Source: Chrysaora quinquecirrha
Lineage: Eukaryota; Cnidaria; Scyphozoa; Semaeostomeae; Pelagiidae
Direction of reading: 5' to 3'
Assembly (NCBI GenBank): GCA_014526335.1
Contig: JACTAT010000057.1
Location: 354,818 to 418,817, forward strand
DNA: 64,000 nt
Shown here piece by piece: positions 46,137 to 56,745 of this stretch. The translations under genes were made by a program, and so were the position numbers. The number at the start of each line of letters is the position of its first letter. Position 1 is the first letter of the stretch. The notes under the pieces are model-generated. The model had not been told where the DNA came from and did not search any database. It was given only the letters and a program-made list of their open reading frames with translations.

Positions 46137-47029
46137 TGCTTACTAAAACGCGGAACCACTCAAAACGACCCAAAACCAGCCAAAATCATGCAAAACGACC
46201 CATGATCGAATTAAAACCACCAAATACCACCTAAAATTATCCAAAAATAGTAAATTTCATTATTAGGGGCCAGAAAACTTTTAAAATACTCAGATTCTAG
46301 CAAAATATCATAGCTGTGTAGTAAATTATCTTTTCCCTTTGGGCCAATAACGTGAACAATGCGCTATTTACTTATTTCAGATTAAATCTTTTGCGTGGAA
46401 CTCTCAGGGGTTTATTCAATCACTTGTGGCTTTAAAAGCCTGGATTCCACATAAAATCTTAACTGTCGTACGATTATCGCACATTCGTGAGACGTGAGAA
46501 TTTCTTTTCGCACGATTATCGCACGACCATAAATATAAATTGTGACATTTTGGTCTTAGCAGAGCCTTCACGATTACATTACTACGATTAAGTTGTGATT
46601 GTGATTTCTTGCAGGATATTTTGAGACATGAAAATGAAACACGCTTTCCAGACAATGGATACCTTTCCCAACGGTATATTTATCGGCAGCGTGCGACTGT
46701 GTCTTATCTCTCAACTTCACGCTCAAATACAATACTACAGTACTGTTGTAAACAAAAAAGGCTTTTCCGACTCCAGCGATGTAAAAGCTTTTTATGTCAA
46801 CAAAAGTCCCAAGACGAAGCTAGAATTTTAAGAGTTAAGAAAGAAATTTCAAAGAATATGAGAGTTTCTGGTGATTTTTCAAGGATTTTCTGCCGCTTAA
46901 TAGATGATTCCAGGTGAATTGGACATTTCTGGGTGGTTTTGGGTGCTTTTCATCAAGTTATGGTTCGTTTAGAGTGTTTTGGCTGGTTTTGGGCAATTTT
47001 GGGTTGTTTTGCGTTTTTGGTAAGTACGT
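46137..47029. mobile_element. Possible foldback pair with AAAACGACCC / GGGTTGTTTT arms
   Basis: GTGCTTACTAAAACGC with CCAAAACCAGCC-type units at the left (46137-46260) is mirrored by GGCTGGTTTTGGGCAATTTT and GCGTTTTTGGTAAGTAC at the right (46915-47029). In duplication unit 2 only the right arm remains (about 48765-48885). The termini share ACTAAA/TTTAGT-like sequence with 37505-37802. Confidence 0.6.
46628..46831 (+). other. Short frame conserved between the two duplication units, unrecognised
   Basis: The frame MKMKHAFQTMDTFPNGIFIG... is closely matched by 48486-48683 in unit 2, with the same length downstream of the ATG and no frame-disrupting indel. The minus-strand frame is also partly open. 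No family recognised; recent duplication alone could explain the conservation. Confidence 0.25.
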
Positions 47030-47982
47030 TTTCACGTTTTCAGGGGTCAAAGGACGTCAAAGGACACTAGGAGACTGTAATTCATTTTGGAATTTTACTC
47101 GTATTCTTTCCGTTTTTAAGGAGAGTTCTTGCTTTGATTATTTCCATAAATCGCAACGCTAAACTTTGTGTTTTACTGTTTCAATGCATATGAAACACTA
47201 CTAAGAGGCCATAAATTTTTCGGGTTTCAACTTGAATGTTCCTTTGAAAATTCAGGGCACCAACACACAAAATGAAAATCGATCCGATATAGTGAGATAT
47301 TTATTGTTCATGAAGGACATTTAAAATTAAAGTCTGCGATGAGATAGGGATAGGATTTTCGAATTTACGCAGCAGTAATACTACTAATTTTGCGTCTTAA
47401 GTTGACACCAAAGCGTTTGGAATATTCTCAGTAGATCTGGAAATTTGGTGGCAAAAAATTTCATTAACATTTACCATCGAACTGTTTGACTTTTATTTAG
47501 GCTGTTAATAATAGGATTTTCGGGTGCAGACAGGGCATAGAAACGTTGCATTAGAATTCAAATGGATGGAACACAGTCAGAGATATCCTTAACCTCCGTG
47601 ACTCATTGGCTCACTATCCCACCCATGGTTTCGTTTTATAAAACTTGGCTTATATTTGACCTTCAGCTTTCATATTATAATGATGATGATGATGATGATT
47701 TTGATTACATGAAGATAATGATGATTGTGATGATAATGATGATGATTATTATTATTATGATTTTGATGGCATGATGATGGTGATGATGATGATAATCTGA
47801 TGATGATTATGATTATGATGATGATGATTAGGATGATTATGATGATGGTAATGATGATGATGATGAGGATGATTCTAATGGCGATTATAATGTTATAGTT
47901 GATGATGGCGATAATGATAATTTTGACGGTGATGATAACTATGATGATGATGATGATAATGTCTTTATCTCTATTACTAAAC

Positions 47983-49735
47983 TCCTTAATATGCAAATGA
48001 GTTGCCCTTTGTTGTGGCCCATTGTTCGATTGCGCACGAAAGGCTCCAGTCCTGGGGCACCTGGAAATGCGATTCTTTTTTTCATCGAAGCTCTTTCTTC
48101 CCAGGTAGTGCATGCGCTATTTTTCTAAATCTTTTGAGAACCGAAAGATAGTTAACATTTCGATTTTATCTCGGCCTGCAAAAGTTTCGTTTTTAATTGC
48201 GGCCATCTATTATGTTCCTTTCACTTCACGTACTTTGAATCTTTTGCGTGCAACTCTCAGGGGTTTATTCAATGACTTGTGGCCTTAAAGCCTGGATTCC
48301 ATACAAAATCTTAACAGTCGTAAGACTATCGCACAATCGTGAAATGCGAGAATTTCTTTTGTACGATTATCCCACGACCATAAATACAAAAGTTGACATT
48401 TTGGTCGTAGCAGAGCCTTCACGATTGCATTGCTACGATTTAGTTGTGATTTAGTCTTTCTTACAAGATAGTTTGAGATATCAAAATGAAACACGCTTTC
48501 AAGACAATGGATACCTTTCCCAACGGTACATTTATTGGCGGCTTGCGATTTTGTCTTATCTCTCAACTTCACGCTCAAATACAATACTACATTATTGTTG
48601 TGAACAAAAAAGGCTTTTCCCACTCCAGCGATGTAAAAGTTTTTTATGTCAACAAATGTCCCAAGACGAAATTAGAATTTTAAGAGTTAGGAAAGACATT
48701 TCAAACAACATGAGAGTTTTTGGTGACTTTTCAAGAATTTTCTGCCACTATAGATGATTCAAGGTGAATTGGACATTCCTGGGTGGTTTTGGGGTACTTT
48801 TTATCAAGTTATTGTTCGTTTTGAGTGCTTTGGTTGGTTTTGGGCAATTTTGGGTTGTTTCGCGTTTTTGGTAAGTACGTTTTCACGTTTTCAGGGGTCA
48901 AAGGACACTAGGAGACTGTTATTCATTTGGAATTTTACTTATATTCTTTCCGTTTTCAAGAAGAGTTGTTGCTTTGATTATTTCCATAAATCGCCACGCT
49001 ATAGTTGATGTTTTACTGTTTCAATGCATATGAAACACTACTAAGAGGCCATAAATTTTTCGGGTTTCAACTTTAATGTTCCTTTGAAAATTCAGAGCAC
49101 AAACACACAAAATGAAAATCGTTCCGATATAGAATTTACGCAGCAGTAATTCTACTTATTTTGCTTCTTAAGTTGACACAAAAGCCTTTGGAATATTCTC
49201 AGTAGATCTGGAAATTTGGCGGCAAAAAATTTCATCAAGCATTTACCATCGAACTGTTTGACTTTTATTTAGGCTGTTAATAAAAGGATTTCCGAGTGCA
49301 GACAGGGCATAGAAACGGTGCATTAGAATTCAAGTGGATGGAACACAGTCAGAGATACCGTTAACCTCCGTGACTCACTGACTCACTATCCCACCCAAGG
49401 TTTTGTTTTATAAAACTTGGCTTATATTTGACCTTCAGCTTTCATATTATATAATGATAATGATGATGATGGTTTTGATGACATGAAGATAATGATAATT
49501 ATGATGATGGTGATGATGATTATTATTATGATTTTAATGGCATGAAGATGACGATGACCTGATGATGATGATGATTATGATAATGATGATTATGATGATG
49601 ATGGTAATGATGATGATGATGAGGATGATTCTAATGATGATTATAATGTTATAGTTGATGATGGCAATCCCATGGCGATAATGATAATTTTGACGTTGAT
49701 GATAACTATGATGATGATATGATGATGATAATGTT
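47983..49735. repeat. Segmental tandem duplication, unit 2
   Basis: Direct copy of unit 1 that lacks the 260-bp block and a segment around unit 1's 47300-47360. Also ends with a GAT-rich tract (49452-49733). Differences are scattered single bases and small indels, so the duplication is not brand new. Confidence 0.85.
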
Positions 49736-49796
49736 CCTTTTTTCCACAGTTTAATACCCTGTATTTACCATCACAAGTAGACTAGCTTTTTAACTT

Positions 49797-49876
49797 GACG
49801 CCCGCGATGCGGCAAGCTACCTTGACACCCGCGATGCGGGTGTGTTTTTACCTTGACACCCGCGATGCGGGTAAAT
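49797..49876. repeat. Three CCCGCGATGCGGG near-palindromic repeats
   Basis: Three spaced copies (the first degenerate) of ACACCCGCGATGCGGGT, each preceded by TACCTTG or AACTTG, at a spacing of about 28-32 bp. Each can form a short GC stem. They lie downstream (minus strand) of the RT gene's 3' hairpin. Confidence 0.8.
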
Positions 49877-49963
49877 ATTAGTACCAGTTTAGCCTTGGAA
49901 AGACAAGATACCACTCAGCTGCCTTTTAACTTGCTGCCTTTTAACTTGCAGCCTTCTGAACTT

Positions 49964-50034
49964 TCGCTAGAGTCCGGGAGGTTAGCTCCCATGGCATCCC
50001 ACAACCTCCCGGACTCTGGCGAAAGTTCAGAAGA
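49964..50034 (-). other. Strong hairpin downstream of the RT gene
   Basis: TCTGAACTTTCGC(T/C)AGAGTC and its complement form an almost perfect stem of about 29 bp with one mismatch, around a loop of about 15-20 bases. CTGCCTTTTAAC repeats just outside (49918-49950 and 50035-50055) pair with each other too. It lies about 80 bases beyond the stop of the minus-strand RT gene, where a 3' recognition structure or an inverted terminal structure might be expected. Confidence 0.75.
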
Positions 50035-50114
50035 CTGCTGTTAAAAGGCAGCAAGTTTTAAAACACAGAAACAAAATTTATATATATATAACAAGTCCAC
50101 TAAACAGTTTAAGC

Positions 50115-52951
50115 CTATTGTTCGAAAATCAAGTCACAACTAGACATGCAAATGTCAATGTCTGTCTCAGATGTAAGATCGTTCCTTTTTCTAAGGGATC
50201 TTGATCCACGAATGCAGAGGTTCATGGATCTCAGCAAGAAGAAGGCGAATCTTGTCCGAATCCAATTTGAAATCATACTTTTCGGCAGCCGTCTCTTATC
50301 TGCCAGTAACTCGGCTACTCTATTGTAAAATGTTTGGCATTCTTTGCTCATGCCTCCTGATGTTGTGAAAACTAGTGGCGTGAAAGACCCATGTTCAATC
50401 TGCAGAATGCGATCGTTGTATTTACGTTTTTTCTCCGGCTCGTTTCTTTCATGTGCTTTCTCTAGGGATATGGCAGAATATCGCGGAGCAAACGGGTTGA
50501 AAACCCTTACATCAAAATAAGCTCGTTGACCTTTGATCCATAAACTTCTTGCAGCAATGTCAGCCTTAGCATTCTCACTCGTGTTTGCTTGATTTGGCAG
50601 CATTTCTCCATTCGAGGGTGTCAGAACTGGCTCTGTCTCTACATCATGGCAGATTTCATTCAGCATTTCAGCAGTCAAATCCCTGACTTCATTATGTCTT
50701 AACGTTATGAAGCCAGCTTTTTTGCATGACAGAGCATGTTCAACGTCGAAGCTAGACCCACAGACACATTTTGCAGGCAATCTTGATAGAGGTAAGTTGT
50801 ACCTGAGCAAGAGGGCATCGCGAAATGACCTCTTGTCAAGAACAAAACCTTCTTTATCTAGTGGCAATACAGACAACCAAGTCGAGGCTCCTGTTTCAAG
50901 AGATGCTTCAAGACATCGTTTTTTAACTTCATCGACGATCTTCAACTTTTATCTGTTCTAAACTGTTCTTATATCTGTTATGTCTCTCTGTCTTTATTTT
51001 GCTTTTTAAGCTCTTTGTTACTTCTTCATGTTGACTGAACGATGTTTCTTGATTGATGATAGCTACAACAGCGTCTTTTGTTAGAGTTCTTGAATTGTTG
51101 AATTCAGTGTCCGAAATTCTCGTTGGATTAATTATGCCCAAACCACCGTACTTCGGGGGCAACACAAATAGATCTCTTTCCATATCGTTACACTGGTAGT
51201 CTCCAAACAAAGTAGGTAAAAATTTTTGTCGAATGGTGTTTTCCAGAGGAATTAAGTACTCTTCGATTTGTGGCACTGTTCTCATGAAATATGTATAGCG
51301 ATTTCGGTGACCATGGACAAAAGCTGCCTGAGCTGCTTGAGGCTCTGTCTTTGCAATTGTTGCTAACCTTTCAATTTCACAAGTCCATTCTTTTACTTTG
51401 CTTACCACATACGTCCGCTTCGAATCATCACTTCCGACAAAGGCACCCAGATGTCGTCGACCTTCAGTAGTTATATTGATCGCAGCATCTTGAAATACTG
51501 CAACAGCCTCAGCTAAAGATGCCTCCTTTACAATAAGCCATGATTTCCTTGGATTGGCCTCATACCCGATGTAAGGGCCATACTGAAATATGGAATCCCA
51601 CCAAACCCGCAAGTTCCTTAATTTTCCTGTTCCAGTCAAATCGTCTGCGAAGGCAACGTGTCTAATTTTCTTTTTACTGGTCGAATCTCTGCTCGGGCTA
51701 GCATCTCCACCTGTCATACTCTTATGTAAAATTGTCGCCATTAGGTGTAAGATTCCAAGTGCGTAAATCCCTATTGCAATGGGATCTCCTTGCCTTGTCC
51801 CTTCAGAAGAAGAAATTTCAGCTCCACCCGACACAAATAGACGGGCAGGTTTAGCATAGCTATTCCAGACATACGTGGATATCTCTGGACACAAGATCTT
51901 GATGTTTTGTAGCAGAACACGCCTGTTAATCGTGTTGAAAGCATTTGTGGCATCAACTTGTAAAACACCATCTGTATCTTCGTCATTAAAGATGTCTACA
52001 ACGGCATGTACAGCAGATTCACTGCCAACATCTTGTCCTGCACAAAGCTGCAAAGCACCAGCTGCTTCCATCACATCCTTCTTCACTGTGAACCTAACTG
52101 CTTTTCCAATTATTCTCCGCAATACCCCACCAACTCCAATAGGCCGAATTCCAGGACATTTGTCCAGAGGGATTAAACGACAAGCTGTGAAAGCTTCCAA
52201 AGTCATCAGATCTGAATCAGAGAAGAGCATTTCACGGCAGAGGAGTCTCGTCATGCTTGCAATTGCTTTCCTGAGATCGGTACTAGCAGTTCCGTAAACC
52301 CTTGAACCAAGGGATTTCCTCCATTCATCAGCATCAAAACCAGATGGACCAGCTGCGCCTTTAGTTTTCATTGCTGATCTCAAGATCATTCCTTCATCAA
52401 TTTCATCAAAAATAACAGCATTGATTTCTCTGATAGGTCCTTGTAGTTTGAGGATGTCATAAGAAGGCGCTGCTTCAGGATGCTTCAATTTCAATTGATC
52501 CATTGTATTTTCATATAGTGGAAGAATTCCTCCTTGTTTGTAGCTTGACAATAGCCTCAGAGCAGCATTAACATTTCTCATGTGTTGGGCAAAAGCTTTT
52601 GCAACATATTCTGGATCGTTCATTGGCATTTTGTAGGAGTTTAAACACTGTTGTATTGCATTACACTCATTTACTAAATCTTCAATTTTCTCTTCTTTCC
52701 ATAAAGTCATCCGTCTGGTCAAAGTATCTTTTATCATTTTTGTCTTCATCTTGGCCGATGTTCGTTGTAGTAATAAACTTGGCATAATCATCAATGCTTT
52801 TAAAGAATAATCTCGTTCAGCAGATTTAGTACACCAGGCGTTTATCAAGCGGGTCATTTCATTAATGAAAGATTTTCCGACCTTTCCATTAGGAAGTTTG
52901 AAAATATTTTTAGGCCAAACAAAAAGTCGATTATATATTAACTTTGTAAGT
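50115..52951 (-). pseudogene. Reverse transcriptase with C-terminal zinc and nuclease-like module, one frameshift
   Basis: Two overlapping frames (52951-50929 and 50945-50115) form one protein of about 940 residues, joined by a single indel near 50935. The reverse transcriptase shows SAMKTKGAAGPSGFDADEW (about 52310-52365), RPIGVGGVLRRIIGKAV (about 52090-52140), motif A LQVDATNAFNTINRRVL (about 51920-51970), motif B EGTRQGDPIAIGIYALG and motif C FADDLTGTG (about 51625-51650). Beyond the frameshift are GASTWLSVLPL, a zinc-binding CVCGSSFDVEHALSC (C-x-C-x7-H-x4-C) and a region ADIAARS...AYFDVRVFN that could hold a restriction-like nuclease core. This suits an RLE-type non-LTR retrotransposon whose clade I cannot name. 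The frame is open upstream to a TGA near 52961, so the true N-terminus is missing or in another frame. It is the best preserved coding sequence in the window. Confidence 0.85.
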
Positions 52952-52961
52952 CATATTGTTC

Positions 52962-53139
52962 TCGTTTGGAGGATCAAGACTGAGATCGATATCTGGTTGC
53001 AGATCGTCCCAAGCTTTATACATTATAATCGATAACCAAGCAATGCAACATGTTGCGAAGAAAGAATTTAAACTAGTTTGTAGAAAAATGTAACGAAGTA
53101 AAGTAGTGTAAATCAGCTCTCGTATTACCAAAATCTCAG
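52962..53139. other. Region upstream of the RT gene
   Basis: Short minus-strand frame (52931-53131) with hydrophobic content; could be the decayed N-terminal part of the element. No independent gene recognised. Confidence 0.3.
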
Positions 53140-53560
53140 CTCAGGTGTCTTACGAACGTCTTCCAGTTCCGTTTTAAATGTTGCACGGTCTTACACCTGA
53201 ATATCTAGCTAAATTATTCACAAGAAAATCTCATCAAAACACCAGGAAACTGAGGAATACTGCCACTGTTCTTTCACTTCTATTAAGAAACGAGCAATGG
53301 GCAAAAAGCTATATCCTTCCGTGGAGCTAAACTTTGGAATAATCTTACATATGGTTGTAAACATGCACCTACCCTTGCCACTTTTAAAAGACGACTTAAT
53401 GATATTTTTTAACAATGTGTACATTATGTATTTCTATTGTATATTGAATTTTATATAAAAAAGGGTAGCACGGCCCCCTGAAAAGCAATCCTTTAGGACT
53501 GATGGGGTTACCGTGGTTAAATAAATTTAGATTAGATTGGATTAGATTAGATTAGTTTCA
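53140..53560 (+). mobile_element. CR1/L2-type LINE 3' end
   Basis: Plus-strand translation gives LTPEYLAKLF, LRNTATVLSLLLRNEQWAKS, and after a frame change RGAKLWNNL...LATFKRRLNDIF then stop (53325-53410), the usual C-terminus of CR1/L2/Jockey polymerases. A 3' UTR with GATGGGGTTACCGTGG and a (TTAGAT)n tail at about 53527-53560 follow. 5' truncated. Confidence 0.8.
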
Positions 53561-53822
53561 ACGTCTCTTTAAAATATCCCGGTATTCTAAACCATATAAA
53601 GCGATGAAACAAGCAGGAAGAAACTGGCATCCGTCCGCCAAGTGACTGACATCAGTCCTAAATCATTCTCTGTGCGCACAATATAAACAATCATTGAGTT
53701 AATTAATTATTTTAATTGCAATTCAAATGCATACAATAAAAACAATCGAAGAGGTTGTTCCGAGTCTTCGAAATTTGGCATGAGTTTGAACAACAAACTC
53801 ATTAGGAAACCATTAGCCAGCA
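53561..53822. other. Unannotated spacer
   Basis: No gene or repeat recognised between the LINE tail and the GGGAAT minisatellite. Confidence 0.4.
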
Positions 53823-53854
53823 TTCGCTAAAATCTAGAACAAACAGAAAAGCTG

Positions 53855-54010
53855 GGAACTCGTGGAATGACTGGGAATAAACGGAACTGAATGGAATTAT
53901 TGTAACATGTTGAAACAAAGTGGGAATAACTTGGAATCGGAGGGAACAAATGGGACGAAGTAGAAATCGCCCGGTGGGAATAAATGAGAACGAGAGGCGA
54001 CAAGTTGGAA
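53855..54010 (+). repeat. GGGAATNNNNNGGAAT minisatellite, cut by the gap
   Basis: Purine-rich 10-mers such as TGGGAATAA and CGGAACTGAATGGAAT. Possibly the left arm of another foldback, but the partner would be inside the N run. Confidence 0.65.
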
Positions 54011-54510
54011 NNNNNNNNNNNNNNNNNNNNNNNNNNNNNNNNNNNNNNNNNNNNNNNNNNNNNNNNNNNNNNNNNNNNNNNNNNNNNNNNNNNNNNNNNN
54101 NNNNNNNNNNNNNNNNNNNNNNNNNNNNNNNNNNNNNNNNNNNNNNNNNNNNNNNNNNNNNNNNNNNNNNNNNNNNNNNNNNNNNNNNNNNNNNNNNNNN
54201 NNNNNNNNNNNNNNNNNNNNNNNNNNNNNNNNNNNNNNNNNNNNNNNNNNNNNNNNNNNNNNNNNNNNNNNNNNNNNNNNNNNNNNNNNNNNNNNNNNNN
54301 NNNNNNNNNNNNNNNNNNNNNNNNNNNNNNNNNNNNNNNNNNNNNNNNNNNNNNNNNNNNNNNNNNNNNNNNNNNNNNNNNNNNNNNNNNNNNNNNNNNN
54401 NNNNNNNNNNNNNNNNNNNNNNNNNNNNNNNNNNNNNNNNNNNNNNNNNNNNNNNNNNNNNNNNNNNNNNNNNNNNNNNNNNNNNNNNNNNNNNNNNNNN
54501 NNNNNNNNNN
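54011..54510. other. Assembly gap (N run)
   Basis: Exactly 500 N. Open frames that cross it are artefacts. Confidence 0.99.
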
Positions 54511-54801
54511 ACATACTGCTGGTCTTGTTGGAGGTCCTTTGTCTAGGTTGCTGTAGTTCTTGTGGTCTTTACGTAGTCCATATAAAGGCGGTACTGCATT
54601 GTTCGTGGCTTGATAATTTGATTGAACTCTTTCACTACCCTTTAAGATATTGCGCCAGGCCGACAGATGCGCATTTATCTGTTTTTCCACATGTTCGTAT
54701 TCTTTTTGATCGACTTCTATTGCATCTTTGAGGTGACCCTTCATACTTTCTACATAATTGTCCGCACTGTCAACTGATAAACGACCAGCTAATATTTGCA
54801 T
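54511..54801 (-). pseudogene. Penelope-like reverse transcriptase fragment
   Basis: About 97 codons running from MQILAGRLSVDSADNYVES into VPPLYGLRKDHKNYSNL and GPPTRPAVC, which matches the pattern LYGL-K-HK...RP at the start of the RT fingers in Penelope-like elements. It is cut by the gap before any catalytic aspartate. Other retroelements with a similar motif cannot be excluded. Confidence 0.55.
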
Positions 54802-55146
54802 TCTATATAATATATATACAAGGAGTGCAAGTTATTTTCGAACGAATCGCCAGCAACTGTTTTATTTTCGCTCGTATCACATTAATAAATGTTCAAAACA
54901 TGCAAACAAATACATCCTTTTTATGCAACACATTCCAGTTTGGGCTTCCTGTGCATGAACCAACCAAATTGTACACTTTTGAGGAGAAAGAGTTGAGTCT
55001 GCACGCAGGCTACCAAATTGCAGATTCGAAAAGTACTGCACTGTGATTGGTGTTCACAAAAGTTTGGTTTTTTTCCAGATTTTTATTAGCTATAAAGTTG
55101 GCAATGCCCACTCTGAGCATTAGGCCATTCAATGCAATTTTCCAAA
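54802..55146. other. Unannotated spacer
   Basis: AT-rich; nothing recognised. Confidence 0.4.
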
Positions 55147-55148
55147 TA

Positions 55149-55364
55149 CCGTAAATCCTCAATTATTTCGATCTCAGGGGGTGTCTATTAAAGGGGACGT
55201 TAATAAGAGGGGGCGTTATTTAAAAATTTCAGTGTAATATTCTTTTTTGAAATTTAATCTATGGTATAATATATCTATATATCAATGGTGTAATATTTCT
55301 AGTAAACGCCTCTTCTTAAGAGGGGGCGTTAAAAAGAAGGGGGCGTTGATTAGATAATTTACGG
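55149..55364. mobile_element. 216-bp TA-flanked MITE
   Basis: Ends CCGTAAAT...ATTTACGG are flanked by TA (55147-55148 and 55365-55366). Subterminal GGGGG(C/T)GT and AGAGGGGGCGTTA repeats; no coding capacity. Confidence 0.8.
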
Positions 55365-55433
55365 TAAATAGCTTTTGCTGTTGCTAGAATTGCCGTTCCT
55401 GTGTGCAAAGAGTGGGGCTTATGAGTCTAGAAG

Positions 55434-55868
55434 TTTATTATGCTTGATGTGGTGGTATTTTTGCATTCTGCGTGTTGGATACGAAATTATAGCAAGAAAT
55501 CTGCAGATCAAGCAAGAGAAAACTCCAAAGGCCACCACAATATGCAAAAGATTCCACCACAGTAGTGCTTATCCACCACGGTACACAAAAAATGCCACCA
55601 CATCAAGCATAATAACCCAACACAATAGTGCTTATTCACCTCTGTACGCAAAAAATACCACACCATCATGCATAATAACGCACCACATTAAGCATAGTAA
55701 CCCACCAAAATAGTGCTTATCCACCAGAGTACGCAAAAATACCACCACGGTACGCAAAAAATACAACCACAGTACGCAAAAAATACCACCACAGTACGCA
55801 AAAAATACCACCACAGTACCGCGAATTCATTCATTCATCGTAGTAGTACGTATAGATTCGCTAGCGTG
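55434..55868. mobile_element. Minisatellite TIR element, copy D (right end intact, left end unclear)
   Basis: Ends ATTCGCTAGCGTG at 55868, the same terminus as copies A and B. The body is CCACCACAGTAGTGCTTATC and TACGCAAAAAATACCACCA minisatellite. A short GATGTGGTGG segment near 55447 could be the remnant left arm. The right flank ATTAT is also found at 55433-55437 (TTTATTATG), but without a proper left TIR this is not convincing. Confidence 0.65.
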
Positions 55869-55942
55869 ATTATTCCGATTGGTCCTTTACAGTTCCGATT
55901 GGTCCTTTACAGCTGTTTGAGGGCGATGCTCATCTTGGTAGG

Positions 55943-56745
55943 TTAAGAAGATACTTCTTCAGTTGATTGAGATATTGCTTCTTCTTCCGCTGTTGGATAT
56001 GGAAATGAATCACCTTCATCAGTAGCATTAAATGACTTATTGAGCCTTCGATTTCGACTTAAGGTTCTACCATCTTTTGTTTCCACGTTGTTTGATCGAA
56101 CGTTCACCAGTTCAGGTATACATTCTTTGGTCCAACGGCCCACTATGACAAGGTGGTGTTAGGATGTCAGTAGTAATTATTTGCCACGGGTGACTTGATT
56201 TCCTTTGCGGCCTGACTTCTCCGGAATGTGCTACAAACGTTGCACTTTGATATGTATGAAATCAGTCAGGTCTTATATTTGTTATTCATACAAGGCCAAT
56301 AAACCGCTTCTCTTGTTCTTCTGAGGCAGCTCTGTATTCCGGTGTGTGTGTGCGAAATGCAGTTTCTCTCGGATCTTTTTTCGCGGTATTTCTGGGATTA
56401 TTGCTCCATTACCTTTGAATATCAAGGCTTCCACTTGATGTTGTGAACATGATAAGATTGTAGTCTCAGCAATAGCCTTTGCTAATTGAAGCCAGAGGCT
56501 TGTGATCTGTCCAACGAATAACCTGTCTACCATATACATAAGTACGGTGATGTTCTACTCCAACAACAAGTTCAAGCAGCTCTTTCTTGATTTGGCTGTG
56601 TATTTGTTCTGCAGCAATCAGTGCTCTACTTATCTAAGAGACTGGGCGCATAAGAACAAATCAATGGCGATGGCCTTTTGATGATCCATCGCCTTATCCC
56701 TCTCTGGGTGCCTTCTGTTGCAAACAAAGAAAGGTGTGCAACCTT
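55943..56745 (-). pseudogene. Ty3/gypsy pol fragment (RNase H, integrase zinc module, integrase C-terminus)
   Basis: In successive minus-strand frames: FDVKVA at the RT/RNase H boundary (about 56740-56760), HSQIKKELLELVVGVEHHRT then YVYGRQVIRWTDHKPL (about 56490-56600), the integrase H2C2 region HTGIQSCLRRTREAVYWPCM (about 56283-56345), and after a deletion of the integrase core the C-terminal GRWTKECIPELVNVRS then DGRTLSRNRR (56050-56143). Several frame breaks. At its right edge it passes into the 68-bp satellite. Confidence 0.85.

Larger units (their letters stand above)
45847..47960. repeat. Segmental tandem duplication, unit 1
   Basis: Matches 47983-49735 in the same orientation from GCAAATCAGGCTGCC onward, including CCTGGGGCACCTAGAAATGC, the 46620-46830 block and a terminal GAT-repeat tract (47678-47960). 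Unit 1 carries about 260 bp (about 46105-46385) absent from unit 2, containing CAAAACGACC minisatellite. Confidence 0.85.

Noticed and set aside
47670..48113. 147-codon minus-strand frame rich in isoleucine
   Set aside because: Half of it is a translated GAT/ATC microsatellite.
53827..54801. Long open frames across the N run
   Set aside because: They are translations of ambiguous bases; only the part outside the gap (54511-54801) was used.
56282..56539. Single intact gene in the frame 56282-56539
   Set aside because: Only parts of it are in the gypsy frame; RNase H and zinc-module motifs lie in different frames, so the region is a frameshifted pseudogene.
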